From Haloterrigena salina JCM 13891 (GTDB lineage Archaea; Halobacteriota; Halobacteria; Halobacteriales; Natrialbaceae), in assembly GCF_000337495.1 (NCBI RefSeq), contig NZ_AOIS01000057.1, forward strand, positions 128,472-192,471: 64,000 bases of DNA, given 5' to 3'. The notes below the pieces were generated by a model that did not search any database, was not told the origin of the DNA, and saw only the letters and a list, made by a program, of their open reading frames with translations. Of the stretch, positions 9,464-17,782 are shown piece after piece (within the stretch, counting starts at the first letter, position 1; each line of letters begins with the position of its first letter). The position numbers were made by a program, and so were the translations under genes.

Positions 9464-11299
9464 ATGACACACGAGGACCAGTCTGCGGACCGGGACGACG
9501 GCAGGGACGCGAGTAGCGAGTACGAGGACGGAACGCCGCGGCGTCGGTTTCTCGCGACCGGCGGAACGCTCGCGATAGCGGCGGCGCTCGGAACCGGGTC
9601 GACGACCGCCCGGACGACATCGGAAACGACGGCCTCCCGAGCGCCGAAAACGATGGACCAGTTCGAGGACGCCGTCGAGAAGACGGTCGCGCGCGCTCGA
9701 GCGGTGATCGACGACGGCCCGTTCGATCCGGAGTGGGGCTCTCTCGCCGACGTGACGCAGGTCCCCGAGTGGTTCCGCGACGGCAAGTTCGGCATCTTCT
9801 GTCACTGGGGGCCGTACTCGGTGCCCGCGTACGCACACGAGTGGTACCCTCGCCAGATGTACAACACCGACAACGAGATCAACGACTACCACCGCGAGAC
9901 GTACGGCGAACCGGACGAACACCCCTACCAGGAGTTCGTCCCCGAGTTCACCGCCGAGGCGTTCGACGCCGACGAGTGGGCGGCGCTCTTCGAACGGGCG
10001 GGGGCCAGATACGCCGGACCGGTCGTCGAACACCACGACGGCTGGTCGCTGTGGGACTCCGACGTCACCCCGTGGAACGCCGCCGATACCGGGCCCGAAC
10101 GGGATCTGGCCGGCGAACTCGAGTCGGCGATCCGGACGCAGGGCATGCGGTTCGTGACGACGTTCCACCACTCGTACAACCTGATCGGCGAGGACGGCTA
10201 CTTCTCGTTCGCCTACGAGAACTACCCGTCGGTCACCGAGGGCTACCCCGACCGCGTGCTGTACGGCAACCTGCCCGAGACGCTGCAGTTCGATACGTGG
10301 CTGGCGAAACTCGTCGAAGTGGTCGAGGGGTACGACCCCGACTTCGTCTGGTTCGACTGGGGGCTCCCCGAGATCCCCGAGGAGTACCAGCGACAGTTCC
10401 TGGCGTACTACCACAACGTGGCCGCGAGGCGTGGGAAGGAGGTCGTCACGACGAACAAGGAGGACGCGTTGCCCCTCGAGTCGAGCGTCGCCGACTTCGA
10501 ACTCGGACGGCCGCGTCACACCCAGGAACAGGCCTGGAACGCCGAGTTCAAGGTCGCCGACGAGGGCGGGTGGGGGTACGTCGAGGACCGCACGTTCCAC
10601 TCCCCGACGCGCCTGATTCACGTCCTGATCGACGTCGTCAGCAAGAACGGCCAGCTGCTGTTGAGCGTCGGACCGCGCGTCGACGGCACCGTCGAACGCG
10701 AGGAGCGCGAGCGACTGCTCGCGATCGGCGACTGGCTCGACATCCACGGCGAAGCGATCTACGAGACCCGTCCGTGGGACGCGTTCGGCGAGGGACCGAC
10801 CCGCCTCGAGGAGGGCGGCGAGTTCATCGAGGACGTCGAGTACGGCCCGTCGGACGTGCGATACACCCGGTCGAAAGACGGGAGTACGGTGTACGCCATC
10901 GTCATGGGCTGGCCCGGCGCCGGCGAATTCGTCCTCGAGGGGATGACCGTCGATCACCCTTCGGCGGCCCCCGGAACGCCGCCGGGCCACGGCGGCTCAC
11001 TGCCGGGGTGTACTGAGCCATCGGGCCGCGATCAGGGACCGCCGGGCCACGGCGGCTCACTGCCGGGGTGTACTGAGCCATCGGGCCGCGATCAGGGACC
11101 GCCGGGAAAGCGGCGGGGAACGGCGATCGGTTCGATTCGGCTGCTCGGGCACGGACCGGTCCCGTTCGCCGTCTCGGCGGACAGCCGCCCGGTGATCGAC
11201 GTGCCAGACCTCGCCGAGTCGGCGCGCCCGAGCAACGTGGCCGTCGCGTTCGCGCTCGAGGGGTTCGACCTCGAGCCCTCAGAGAACGCCCACCGATAA
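9464..11299 (+). CDS. Secreted alpha-L-fucosidase, GH29
   Basis: This 611-residue protein has a twin-arginine export signal (RRRFLATGGTLAIAAALGTG, ~26-45) and a GH29 barrel with FGIFCHWGPYSVPAYAHEWY (~106-125), RYAGPVVEHHDGWSLWDS and the nucleophile region DFVWFDWGLPEIP (Asp ~293), then KNGQLLLSVGPRVDG. Start ATG 9464 follows a TATA-like box at the right distance. The enzyme would release terminal fucose outside the cell. Near residues 507-546 the C-terminal domain is interrupted by two exact 20-residue repeats from a 60-bp tandem duplication; they contain Cys, Pro and Gly-rich text unlike the surrounding domain. The lactonase gene follows 12 bases downstream in the same operon. Confidence 0.9.
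   Translation: MTHEDQSADRDDGRDASSEYEDGTPRRRFLATGGTLAIAAALGTGSTTARTTSETTASRAPKTMDQFEDAVEKTVARARAVIDDGPFDPEWGSLADVTQVPEWFRDGKFGIFCHWGPYSVPAYAHEWYPRQMYNTDNEINDYHRETYGEPDEHPYQEFVPEFTAEAFDADEWAALFERAGARYAGPVVEHHDGWSLWDSDVTPWNAADTGPERDLAGELESAIRTQGMRFVTTFHHSYNLIGEDGYFSFAYENYPSVTEGYPDRVLYGNLPETLQFDTWLAKLVEVVEGYDPDFVWFDWGLPEIPEEYQRQFLAYYHNVAARRGKEVVTTNKEDALPLESSVADFELGRPRHTQEQAWNAEFKVADEGGWGYVEDRTFHSPTRLIHVLIDVVSKNGQLLLSVGPRVDGTVEREERERLLAIGDWLDIHGEAIYETRPWDAFGEGPTRLEEGGEFIEDVEYGPSDVRYTRSKDGSTVYAIVMGWPGAGEFVLEGMTVDHPSAAPGTPPGHGGSLPGCTEPSGRDQGPPGHGGSLPGCTEPSGRDQGPPGKRRGTAIGSIRLLGHGPVPFAVSADSRPVIDVPDLAESARPSNVAVAFALEGFDLEPSENAHR
10981..11100 (+). repeat. Exact 60-bp tandem duplication inside the fucosidase gene
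   Basis: Bases 10981-11040 and 11041-11100 are identical. Each unit is in frame and holds an inverted repeat GGCTCA...TGAGCC with a 14-base loop. The coded text (PGHGGSLPGCTEPSGRDQGP per unit) does not look like part of the enzyme fold. Confidence 0.95.
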
Positions 11300-11311
11300 G
11301 CCCCGCAGAGC

Positions 11312-12181
11312 ATGAAAACCGTCGATACGCACACCCACGTGTGGGGCGAGCCGACCGACGAACTCCCCTGGGTCGCGAACGTGTTGCCGCCCGGGTGGAC
11401 GGGGGCGTACACGCACCGCGACCTCGTCGCGGACATGGACGCCGCGGGGGTCGACGAGGCCGTCGTCGTCACGACGCCGCTGTACGGCCGCGGCGTGCGG
11501 GCTAACGAGTACACGATGCGATCGATCGAGGCCCACCCCGACCGCCTCTACGGCGTCGGCCTGCTCGAGTTCTTCCGGTCGGACCCGGAAGCGATCGTCT
11601 CCGCCCTGAAACGCGTCACGGGCCACCCGCGGATGCTCGGCGTTCGCATGCACGCCGCCCACGAGTACGAGGCGATTCCGACGACCGTCGATCGCTGCGG
11701 TGACTGGATCCTCGACGAGCGCCTCGAACCGGTCTGGCGGGCGGCCGGCGACCTCGAGACCTGCGTCTTCGTCTTCCCGAAGGCCCAGCAACTCGGGCAC
11801 CTCGCGACGCTCGCCGACCGCTATCCGGAGACGACCGTCGTCGTCGATCACATGGCCTGGCCCGACGAGACCACGGATCCCGACGAGGAGCCATGGACCG
11901 AGTTCGAAACACTCGCCGAGTACGAGAACGTTGCCGTCAAGTTGAGTTCGCTGCCCCGATCGGCGACCGAGCCCTGGCCGTACGAGGACCTGCACGGTTA
12001 CGTGACGAACCTCGTCGAGTGGTTCGGTCCCGAACGACTGCTACTCGGCTCGGACTACCCCTGGATGGACGACTGGGCCGCCTACGACGACTGCCTCTCG
12101 TGGCTCGAGACGGTCGAGACCCTCTCGCGGCGCGATCGGGCGTTCATCTCGCACCGGACGTTCGAGCGCCTCCGCGGCTGA
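11312..12181 (+). CDS. Amidohydrolase-2 family sugar lactonase-like protein
   Basis: This 289-residue TIM-barrel metal hydrolase has the N-terminal VDTHTHVWGEP (metal-binding HxH, ~4-14), GVRMHAAHEYEAIP, VVVDHMAWPDETT (His on a central strand) and the C-terminal LLLGSDYPWMDDW (Asp ~246), the layout of amidohydro_2 proteins such as L-fuconolactonase, L-rhamnono-lactonase and 4-sulfomuconolactonase. It starts 12 bases after the fucosidase stop. The natural reading is that it opens L-fucono- or L-rhamnono-lactone to the free acid in the cytoplasm. The family also includes decarboxylases, so the exact reaction is inferred from context. Confidence 0.8.
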   Translation: MKTVDTHTHVWGEPTDELPWVANVLPPGWTGAYTHRDLVADMDAAGVDEAVVVTTPLYGRGVRANEYTMRSIEAHPDRLYGVGLLEFFRSDPEAIVSALKRVTGHPRMLGVRMHAAHEYEAIPTTVDRCGDWILDERLEPVWRAAGDLETCVFVFPKAQQLGHLATLADRYPETTVVVDHMAWPDETTDPDEEPWTEFETLAEYENVAVKLSSLPRSATEPWPYEDLHGYVTNLVEWFGPERLLLGSDYPWMDDWAAYDDCLSWLETVETLSRRDRAFISHRTFERLRG

Positions 12182-12188
12182 TTAGGGG

Positions 12189-12527
12189 CTACGGTTCGAA
12201 CGACCAGATCTCCTCCATGTAGGGGATCTGGTCGCCGGCAGCGGCGTCGGCGTCAACGCCGTCGCGTTTGAACCGCGCCACGCGGCGCTCCCACGCCTCG
12301 ACGGCCGGATCGTTCGCCATCACCTCGTCGTAGGCGTCCACGTCCGGACACTCGAGGAGACAGACTGCGATATCGTCGCGAACGAACAGCTGAAACGTCT
12401 CGACGCCGGCGCGCTCCATCGCGTCGGTGACGCCGTCAGGCACGTCGTCGTGGGCCTCGACGTACTCCGCCGTTCGCTCCGGATCGATTCGCTGGACGTA
12501 GACCGCTCGCTCCAGTTCGTCGGCCAT
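12189..12527 (-). CDS. L-rhamnose/L-fucose mutarotase-like protein (RhaM fold)
   Basis: This 112-residue protein fits the L-rhamnose mutarotase family: RAVYVQRIDPERTAEYVEAH (~7-26), ETFQLFVRDDIAVCLLECPD and a C-terminal KFKRDGVDADA-like region ending IPYMEEIWSFEP (typical motif MxEIFHL/W). These enzymes interconvert the alpha and beta anomers of deoxyhexoses. It is the last gene of a minus-strand run (enolase-superfamily remnant, oxidoreductase, mutarotase) and converges with the lactonase gene, leaving 7 bases between stops. Start ATG 12527 gives the usual family length (~105-115). Confidence 0.85.
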   Translation of the reverse strand: MADELERAVYVQRIDPERTAEYVEAHDDVPDGVTDAMERAGVETFQLFVRDDIAVCLLECPDVDAYDEVMANDPAVEAWERRVARFKRDGVDADAAAGDQIPYMEEIWSFEP

Positions 12528-12643
12528 ACGAAACGTCTCGACGGCTACCGACACAAAGCTTTGCCAGCGTCGTGAGAGCGACCGTCGGTCCCGCGGTCGG
12601 CACATCCGTTCTCCCGTCGCGGACGCGCGGTCGTCGGTCGGGC

Positions 12644-13741
12644 TTACCACGAAGTGACGCGGACGTCGCGGAGCGGCCGGGCCAGGGGAATCTCGACCTG
12701 CCCGCCAGTGTGGTGTGAGAGGTAGAGACCGATGATGATCTCGAGGCTACGCGTCGCCTCCTCGCCCGCCGACCGGTTCGCCGCGCGTCCCTCAAGGACG
12801 TCGACGACGTGTGCGGCCGCGTTGCTGAACGCCCGTTCGTAGTCGTCCTCCCAGGTCCACGCGCCGTCGATGCCGGGCAGCGGTTCCTCGACGTGCTCGC
12901 CGTCGTCGAGTCGCCAGTAGCGCCACTCGCCGTCGTCGTTGTTCAGGTACAGTTTCCCCTCGCTGCCGATGAACTGGAGCGTCATCGACGAACTGTCGCG
13001 GGGAATCGTACAGTCGACGGTGACGAACGTGCCGTCGTCCATGACGACGAAGCCGCCGCCGCCGGCGTCGTCGACCCGCGTGCCGGCCTCGAGGCTCTCG
13101 ACCGCCTCGTTCTCGCCGGTGATGTGCCCCGAAACGGTCTCGGCGCGAGCGTCGAGGAGGTAGACGAGCGTATCGAGCAGGTGCGTGGCGTTTCGAAGCA
13201 ACTCCATGCGGAACTGCATCGCCACCGACTGGGGGTCGCCGAGGAGCCGCTCCTCCTGGACGAGCGTTCGAAGCTGCCGGAGCTTGTCGGTAAACCGAAA
13301 CGAGTGGTTGACGACCAGTTCCGTCCCCGTCTCCGCGCAAACGTCGACCATCTCGCGGGCGGCGGTGACGTCGGTCGCGATCGGTTTCTCACACCAGATC
13401 AGCTCGGGGTCCGCGGCCGATCGAGCGGCGTCGACGACGTGTCGGTGATGGAGGGACGACGGCGTACAGACCGAGACGACGTCGAGCGACTCCGACTCAA
13501 GCATCGCCTCGTGGCCGACGTACCGCCGGTCCGGATCGATCCCCCACGCCTCGCCGAACCGCTCGAGTTTCGCCGCCTCGACGTCGGCGCCGGCGACGAG
13601 ATCGATCTCGGCTTGCGCGTCGAAGCCACCGGCGTGACTGGCCGTGATCTTCTCGCGGCCGATCCGCTCCTCGTCGTGCATCCCGAGGATCCCCATGCCG
13701 GCGATGCCGCCGGTTCCGATGATGCCTGCAGTGTACGTCAT
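12644..13741 (-). CDS. Gfo/Idh/MocA family oxidoreductase
   Basis: This 365-residue protein has an N-terminal Rossmann fold with GIIGTGGIAGMGILG (~6-20), the VVSVCTPSSLHHRHVV segment (~88-103), the catalytic-type EKPIA (~117-121) and a C-terminal alpha/beta domain with RNATHLLDTLVYLL (His ~188). The family oxidises or reduces sugars, inositols and sugar acids with NAD(P). It starts 6 bases after the enolase-superfamily remnant, so it belongs to the same transcript. It could be the 2-keto-3-deoxy-acid dehydrogenase or a sugar dehydrogenase of the deoxyhexose path; sequence alone does not decide. Confidence 0.85.
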   Translation of the reverse strand: MTYTAGIIGTGGIAGMGILGMHDEERIGREKITASHAGGFDAQAEIDLVAGADVEAAKLERFGEAWGIDPDRRYVGHEAMLESESLDVVSVCTPSSLHHRHVVDAARSAADPELIWCEKPIATDVTAAREMVDVCAETGTELVVNHSFRFTDKLRQLRTLVQEERLLGDPQSVAMQFRMELLRNATHLLDTLVYLLDARAETVSGHITGENEAVESLEAGTRVDDAGGGGFVVMDDGTFVTVDCTIPRDSSSMTLQFIGSEGKLYLNNDDGEWRYWRLDDGEHVEEPLPGIDGAWTWEDDYERAFSNAAAHVVDVLEGRAANRSAGEEATRSLEIIIGLYLSHHTGGQVEIPLARPLRDVRVTSW

Positions 13742-13747
13742 CGGAGA

Positions 13748-14176
13748 TCACTCGTAGACGTGCAGGTCGCCGGTCCGATGCTCCTCGACGTACACCCAGT
13801 CGTAGTCGACGCCGAGGCCCGGCCCGTCGTAGTGTTTCCCCGCGAAGTCCCACAGCGCGATGTCGATCGGTCCGATGCCCATCCGGTCGTCCTTCCGGAG
13901 CGCCCGCTTGATCTCGCTCCAGTGTTTCTCGCGCTCGAGCAGGTTCTCGCCGACGAGGTAGTCGGCGAACATGTTGATCTGGGCCGCGCCGGGCGAGTTC
14001 CCCCCGACGTACTCGCCGGTGAGTCCGGCGTCGGTGTGGATTTTGATCCCGAACAGCTTCCGCCGCGTCGTCTCCCCGGGTTCGGAGACGAGATTGAAAC
14101 CCTTCCGATCGGTCCCGACATCCTCGAGCGGGTACTGAAACTCGCAGCTCTCGATTCGCGTTATCGTCGGCGCCAT
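13748..14176 (-). pseudogene. Enolase-superfamily (MR/MLE) sugar acid dehydratase with the barrel deleted
   Basis: Residues 1-118 are a normal N-terminal cap domain of a mandelate racemase/muconate lactonizing family protein, up to MGIGPIDIALWDFAGKHYD, where the barrel normally begins. The next residues (GPGLGVDYDWVYVEEHRTG) are the kind of text found at the extreme C-terminus of such proteins. The whole catalytic barrel, about 260-270 residues with its metal ligands and bases, is missing, yet the frame is kept, giving only 142 residues. The parent was probably a fuconate/rhamnonate-type dehydratase. It lies first in the run with the oxidoreductase and mutarotase. The product cannot be a dehydratase unless the deletion is a sequence or assembly artefact. 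Confidence 0.75.
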
Positions 14177-14843
14177 ACGAGCCGTCCAACGACCAGCACC
14201 ATAAGTTTCCCTGAGACGGAACGCTCACGGAAAGAATGGCGCACTGCGGGGTAGTGAACGCTCGCGTTACGTAGTGATGAACGTCCCCACCCGCGGATTC
14301 GCGCGACCGAGAGGGGACGAACCGGTCAACGTACGCGCTCGGCCTGCAGAAACGCCGCTCGGCAATCCGTTCGTCCCTCGGGATCGTAAATCGATTCCCA
14401 GTACGAGAGCCGTTAGCGCGGCCGATGAGAGAGATCCGTGAACCAGAGCCATTCAACGATGATGAACGCATCGTACAACCCAGTGCTAGGATCGAACGCG
14501 TCGCTCCGTCCGTGCGCTTTGCGACGCCTGCCGAGTATCGGCGCATCTGTTACAACAGTATGGTTGTAATAGTGTGCGAAAAGGTACCGAGACTTCGGGC
14601 GAGGAACCGACGTGATCCCGTCGTCGCACCGACGATCGACGAACCGGCGAGACGACCGCGTTTATCGATGATGAACGCCGGGGCTCGCAGTTCGTTGACC
14701 GGTACTCGACGCGGCCGTATTCGGTCTCGTCGCCGGAAACGGGCCGAGAACCGGATAGGGCGGGAGACAAGACGAGATCAGATAAGACGAGTCGGGACGA
14801 AACGAGACCTCGTCCCGTCGGCCGCGACGAGATCGGTTCGACG
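14177..14843. other. Intergenic region with a perfect dyad
   Basis: This 667-bp gap separates the isomerase-like gene from the dehydratase remnant on the same strand. Open frames are not protein-like. It should hold the promoter of the downstream run; the dyad at 14550-14569 is the only clear structure. Confidence 0.5.
14550..14569. promoter_or_regulatory. Perfect inverted repeat, candidate operator
   Basis: TTACAAC-AGTATG-GTTGTAA is a perfect 7-base dyad with a 6-base spacer, in an otherwise GC-rich gap. Its size suits a dimeric regulator. No partner gene is adjacent, so the link is speculative. Confidence 0.35.
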
Positions 14844-15812
14844 CTACTCCGCCCAGAAGGCGTCGTCCGGCGTCGACTCGAAGATCGCGCGGTCGAGAAC
14901 GTCGATCCCCTTCCCGAGTCCCTCTCTGGCCGACGTGAGCGAGTCCTCGTGTTCGATCGAGAGCGCGCCGTCGTAGTCGACCAGTCGAAGGGCGGAGACG
15001 ACGTCCTTCCAGAAGTTCTCGCCGTGGCCGTAGCCGATCGACCGGAAAAGCCACGAGCGCTCGGCTTCCTCGGTGTACGGTGCCGTATCGAGGACGCCCT
15101 TCTCGCGGGCGTTGTGATCGTAGACTTTCGTGTCCTTCGCGTGGACGTGGTGGATCGCGTCGCGGTTCCCGAGCAGTCGGATCGCCTCGGTGACGGAGAT
15201 CCCCTGCCAGAGCAGATGCGACGGGTCGAAGTTCGCGCCGATCCGGTCGTCGGTCAGTTCGCGCAGTCGGAGCAGCCCGCGGGGTTCGTACACGAGCATG
15301 TTTGGATGCATCTCGATCGCGACGTTCACGTCGTGATCGTCGGCGAAACCAGCCATCTCGGTCCAGTACGCCTCGGCGACGTCCCATTGATACTCGTGAG
15401 CGTCCCGGTGTTCGCCCGGCCACGGCGCGGTGATCCAGTTCGGAACCTCGTCGTTCGGTCCGCCGGCCGGAAGCCCCGAGAACGTCGTCACGGTGTCGAC
15501 GCCGAGTTGCGACGCGAGGCGGATCGCGCCGCGGAGTTCCCGGTCGGCCCCCCGTGAGCGGTCGTCGACGGGGTGAAGCGGGTTGTTGTGGGTGGCGAGC
15601 GCCGAGATGTACAACCCGTGTTCCTCGAGGCGGTCCTGCAGTTCCGCTTGCGCGTCGGGATCGTCGAGGTACTCGTCCTGCGGGAGGTGATCGTCGCCGA
15701 CGAAGCCGCCGCAGGCCAGTTCGACCGCGTCGACGCCCCGCTCCGAGAGGTACGCGAACGCGTCCGCGAGCGATTCGTCCGAAATCGACGTCGTGAGGAC
15801 TCCGGTGTCCAT
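14844..15812 (-). CDS. Sugar phosphate isomerase/epimerase-like TIM-barrel protein
   Basis: This 322-residue protein belongs to the xylose isomerase-like TIM-barrel (AP_endonuc_2) group. Visible features are LACGGFVGDDHLPQDEYLDD (~31-50), ISALATHNNPLHP, IEMHPNMLVYEP (metal Glu ~162), ANFDPSHLLWQG (Asp and His ~195-198), IHHVHAKDTKVYD and a C-terminal SIEHEDSLTSAREGL (Glu). The metal ligands Glu, Asp, His and Glu are all in place. Members epimerise or isomerise keto-sugars or inositol derivatives. It is 64 bases after the CUT1 permease and probably in the same operon, so it may process the imported sugar. The exact substrate is unknown. Confidence 0.85.
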   Translation of the reverse strand: MDTGVLTTSISDESLADAFAYLSERGVDAVELACGGFVGDDHLPQDEYLDDPDAQAELQDRLEEHGLYISALATHNNPLHPVDDRSRGADRELRGAIRLASQLGVDTVTTFSGLPAGGPNDEVPNWITAPWPGEHRDAHEYQWDVAEAYWTEMAGFADDHDVNVAIEMHPNMLVYEPRGLLRLRELTDDRIGANFDPSHLLWQGISVTEAIRLLGNRDAIHHVHAKDTKVYDHNAREKGVLDTAPYTEEAERSWLFRSIGYGHGENFWKDVVSALRLVDYDGALSIEHEDSLTSAREGLGKGIDVLDRAIFESTPDDAFWAE

Positions 15813-15876
15813 GCGAGACGGTCACCGGAGACGACCAAAGTTCTTGGGGAGGAGATAGAACGGTGAGCGCGCGGGC

Positions 15877-16794
15877 TTATTCCTTGAGCGCCCCCTGGGT
15901 GAGTCCGCTGACGATCCGTTCCTGAGCGATCATGACGAGTATCGCCATCGGAATCACGCCGATGATGCTCGCGGCGGCCATCAGGTTGTACGCGACCTGC
16001 TGTGACCCCTGGAAGGCGAAGATCCCGTGGAGGACCGGCGACCAGCCCTCGACCGTCCCGTTCACCATGAGATACGAGAAGAAGAACTCGTTGTAGACGA
16101 TGATGAACGTGAGGATGCCCGCCGTCGCCACGCCGGGCGCGGACAGCGGAACGATGACGCGGCGGAGGGCGCCGATCCGCGTCGATCCCTCGATGCGTGC
16201 GGCGTCCTCGAGACCGTCGGGAATCTGTCGGTAAAACGTCGTCAGCAGGAAGATAATCAGCGGCATGGTGATCGCGCTCAACGGCATGACGATCCCCCAC
16301 GGCGTGTTGTAGAGCTCCGGCGACTCGAGCCCGATGAGCGTCACCTGGCCCGTGAACAGGCGAAAGAGGGGGATCAGGAAGGCGACCGGCGGGAAGTAGG
16401 AGATGACGAGGATCCCGAGCAGGAGCGGCGTCCGACCGGGGAAGTCGTAGCGACCGAAGACGTAGCCGGCGATGCTGCCCACCGTCAGGACGATGATCGT
16501 CGACAGCGAGGCGATGATCACGCTGTTGAGCATGTAGAGGTGGAACGGCACGACCTCGAAGACCTCGAGGAACGCGCCGGGGTTGAACCCCTTCGGGACC
16601 ACGCCCATATCGGCGATCGCCCGGTTCGGCGTAAGCGCGAGGACGACCAGCCAGTAGAACGGGAACAGCGAGATGGTGAGGAAGAACCCGATCCCGGCGT
16701 AGGTCAACCACTGGTAGACGGTGTCGGGATCGCGGATCGCTCGGTGGGCTGTGCGGTCGATCACGGACTCGGTATCGCTGGTTGCGTCGCTCAC
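15877..16794 (-). CDS. Carbohydrate ABC transporter permease (MalG-like)
   Basis: This 305-residue protein has six membrane segments and the binding-protein-dependent transport EAA loop DGLEDAARIEGSTRIGALRR (~191-210) that docks on the ATPase. I chose a GTG start at 16794, one base after the upstream permease stop; it is the only start that does not overlap deeply. MalG-type features include the TFYRQIPDGLEDAA segment and the C-terminal VSGLTQGALKE. It pairs with the MalF-like permease just upstream in a CUT1 importer for oligosaccharides. Confidence 0.9.
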   Translation of the reverse strand: MSDATSDTESVIDRTAHRAIRDPDTVYQWLTYAGIGFFLTISLFPFYWLVVLALTPNRAIADMGVVPKGFNPGAFLEVFEVVPFHLYMLNSVIIASLSTIIVLTVGSIAGYVFGRYDFPGRTPLLLGILVISYFPPVAFLIPLFRLFTGQVTLIGLESPELYNTPWGIVMPLSAITMPLIIFLLTTFYRQIPDGLEDAARIEGSTRIGALRRVIVPLSAPGVATAGILTFIIVYNEFFFSYLMVNGTVEGWSPVLHGIFAFQGSQQVAYNLMAAASIIGVIPMAILVMIAQERIVSGLTQGALKE

Positions 16795-16795
16795 G

Positions 16796-17782
16796 TCACA
16801 TCTCACCCCGTTCGTGGCGCCGTAGCTGGGCCAAGTATCCCAACAACAGGACACCGATGACGGCGGCGATGATGAACGCGACCGCCGCCGCGGAGCCGTA
16901 CCTGTTCCCGTTCCAGAGCCCGATGACGAGACAGCTGAGCGTCGGCACCGTGTTACACCCCGACGTCGCCTCGACAAGTCCGTACACCTTGAGCGCCCCG
17001 ATCGTCCGGAACAGCAGCGCCACGAGGAGCGCCGGGAGCACGAGCGGGAACGTGATCGTCCGGAACTGCTGGAGTTTCGACGCGCCCGCGACGTCGGCGA
17101 CGTCGTAGAGGCTCCGATCGATACTCTGCAGGCCCGCGAGGATGAGCAGCGCCATGAACGCCGACTGCTTCCAGACGTCAGCCAGGATGGCGATCAACAG
17201 CCCGTCTCGGCTGGTCGCGAGCGGCGTCGTCGAGATCAGCCCGAGTTCGTTGAGCGGGCCGACGGCGAACCCGATCGACGGCTGGAACATGAGATAGAAG
17301 ATCATCCCCTGAATGACGATCGGGACGGCCCACGGGAGGATCATCGCGACGCGCGCCCACCGTCGGCCGCGGAACTCTTTATTCAGGATCAGCGCCATCG
17401 CGAGCCCGAACACCGTTTCGACGGCGACCGCGCCGACCGTAAACAGCAGCGTCACCGGAACGGCGCTCGTGAAGGGGGTCTCGAGGCTGAAAAACGGCCG
17501 CTGGAGGTTCGCCTGGCCGGTGAGGATGTCGACGTAGTTCCCCAGGCCGACGAACTCGCCGACCGGGTTCGTGGCAACGATATTGTCCGCGTGCAGCGAG
17601 ATGTTGGCCGTGTAGAGCAACGGCCAGATGGCCATCGTTCCGAGCAGCGCGAAGACGGGGAGCAACATCACGTAGACGAACTGCGTGTCGCTCAGTCGCT
17701 CGATCCAGTCGAGCACCGCGAGGTCGAGACGATACCGGGATCGATCACCGGTGATCGTCGCCGAGCGGTCGTCCGTGCTCAT
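16796..17782 (-). CDS. Carbohydrate ABC transporter permease (MalF-like)
   Basis: This 328-residue CUT1 permease has six to seven membrane segments and the EAA loop IDRSLYDVADVAGASKLQQF (~218-237). Its ATG at 17782 overlaps the binding-protein stop at 17779 by four bases, so the genes are translationally coupled. With the MalG-like partner it forms the heterodimeric channel of an oligosaccharide importer. Confidence 0.9.
   Translation of the reverse strand: MSTDDRSATITGDRSRYRLDLAVLDWIERLSDTQFVYVMLLPVFALLGTMAIWPLLYTANISLHADNIVATNPVGEFVGLGNYVDILTGQANLQRPFFSLETPFTSAVPVTLLFTVGAVAVETVFGLAMALILNKEFRGRRWARVAMILPWAVPIVIQGMIFYLMFQPSIGFAVGPLNELGLISTTPLATSRDGLLIAILADVWKQSAFMALLILAGLQSIDRSLYDVADVAGASKLQQFRTITFPLVLPALLVALLFRTIGALKVYGLVEATSGCNTVPTLSCLVIGLWNGNRYGSAAAVAFIIAAVIGVLLLGYLAQLRRHERGEM

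Noticed and set aside
9425..10990. 521-residue minus-strand frame opposite the fucosidase
   Set aside because: Shadow frame with no domain; the GH29 motifs are on the plus strand.
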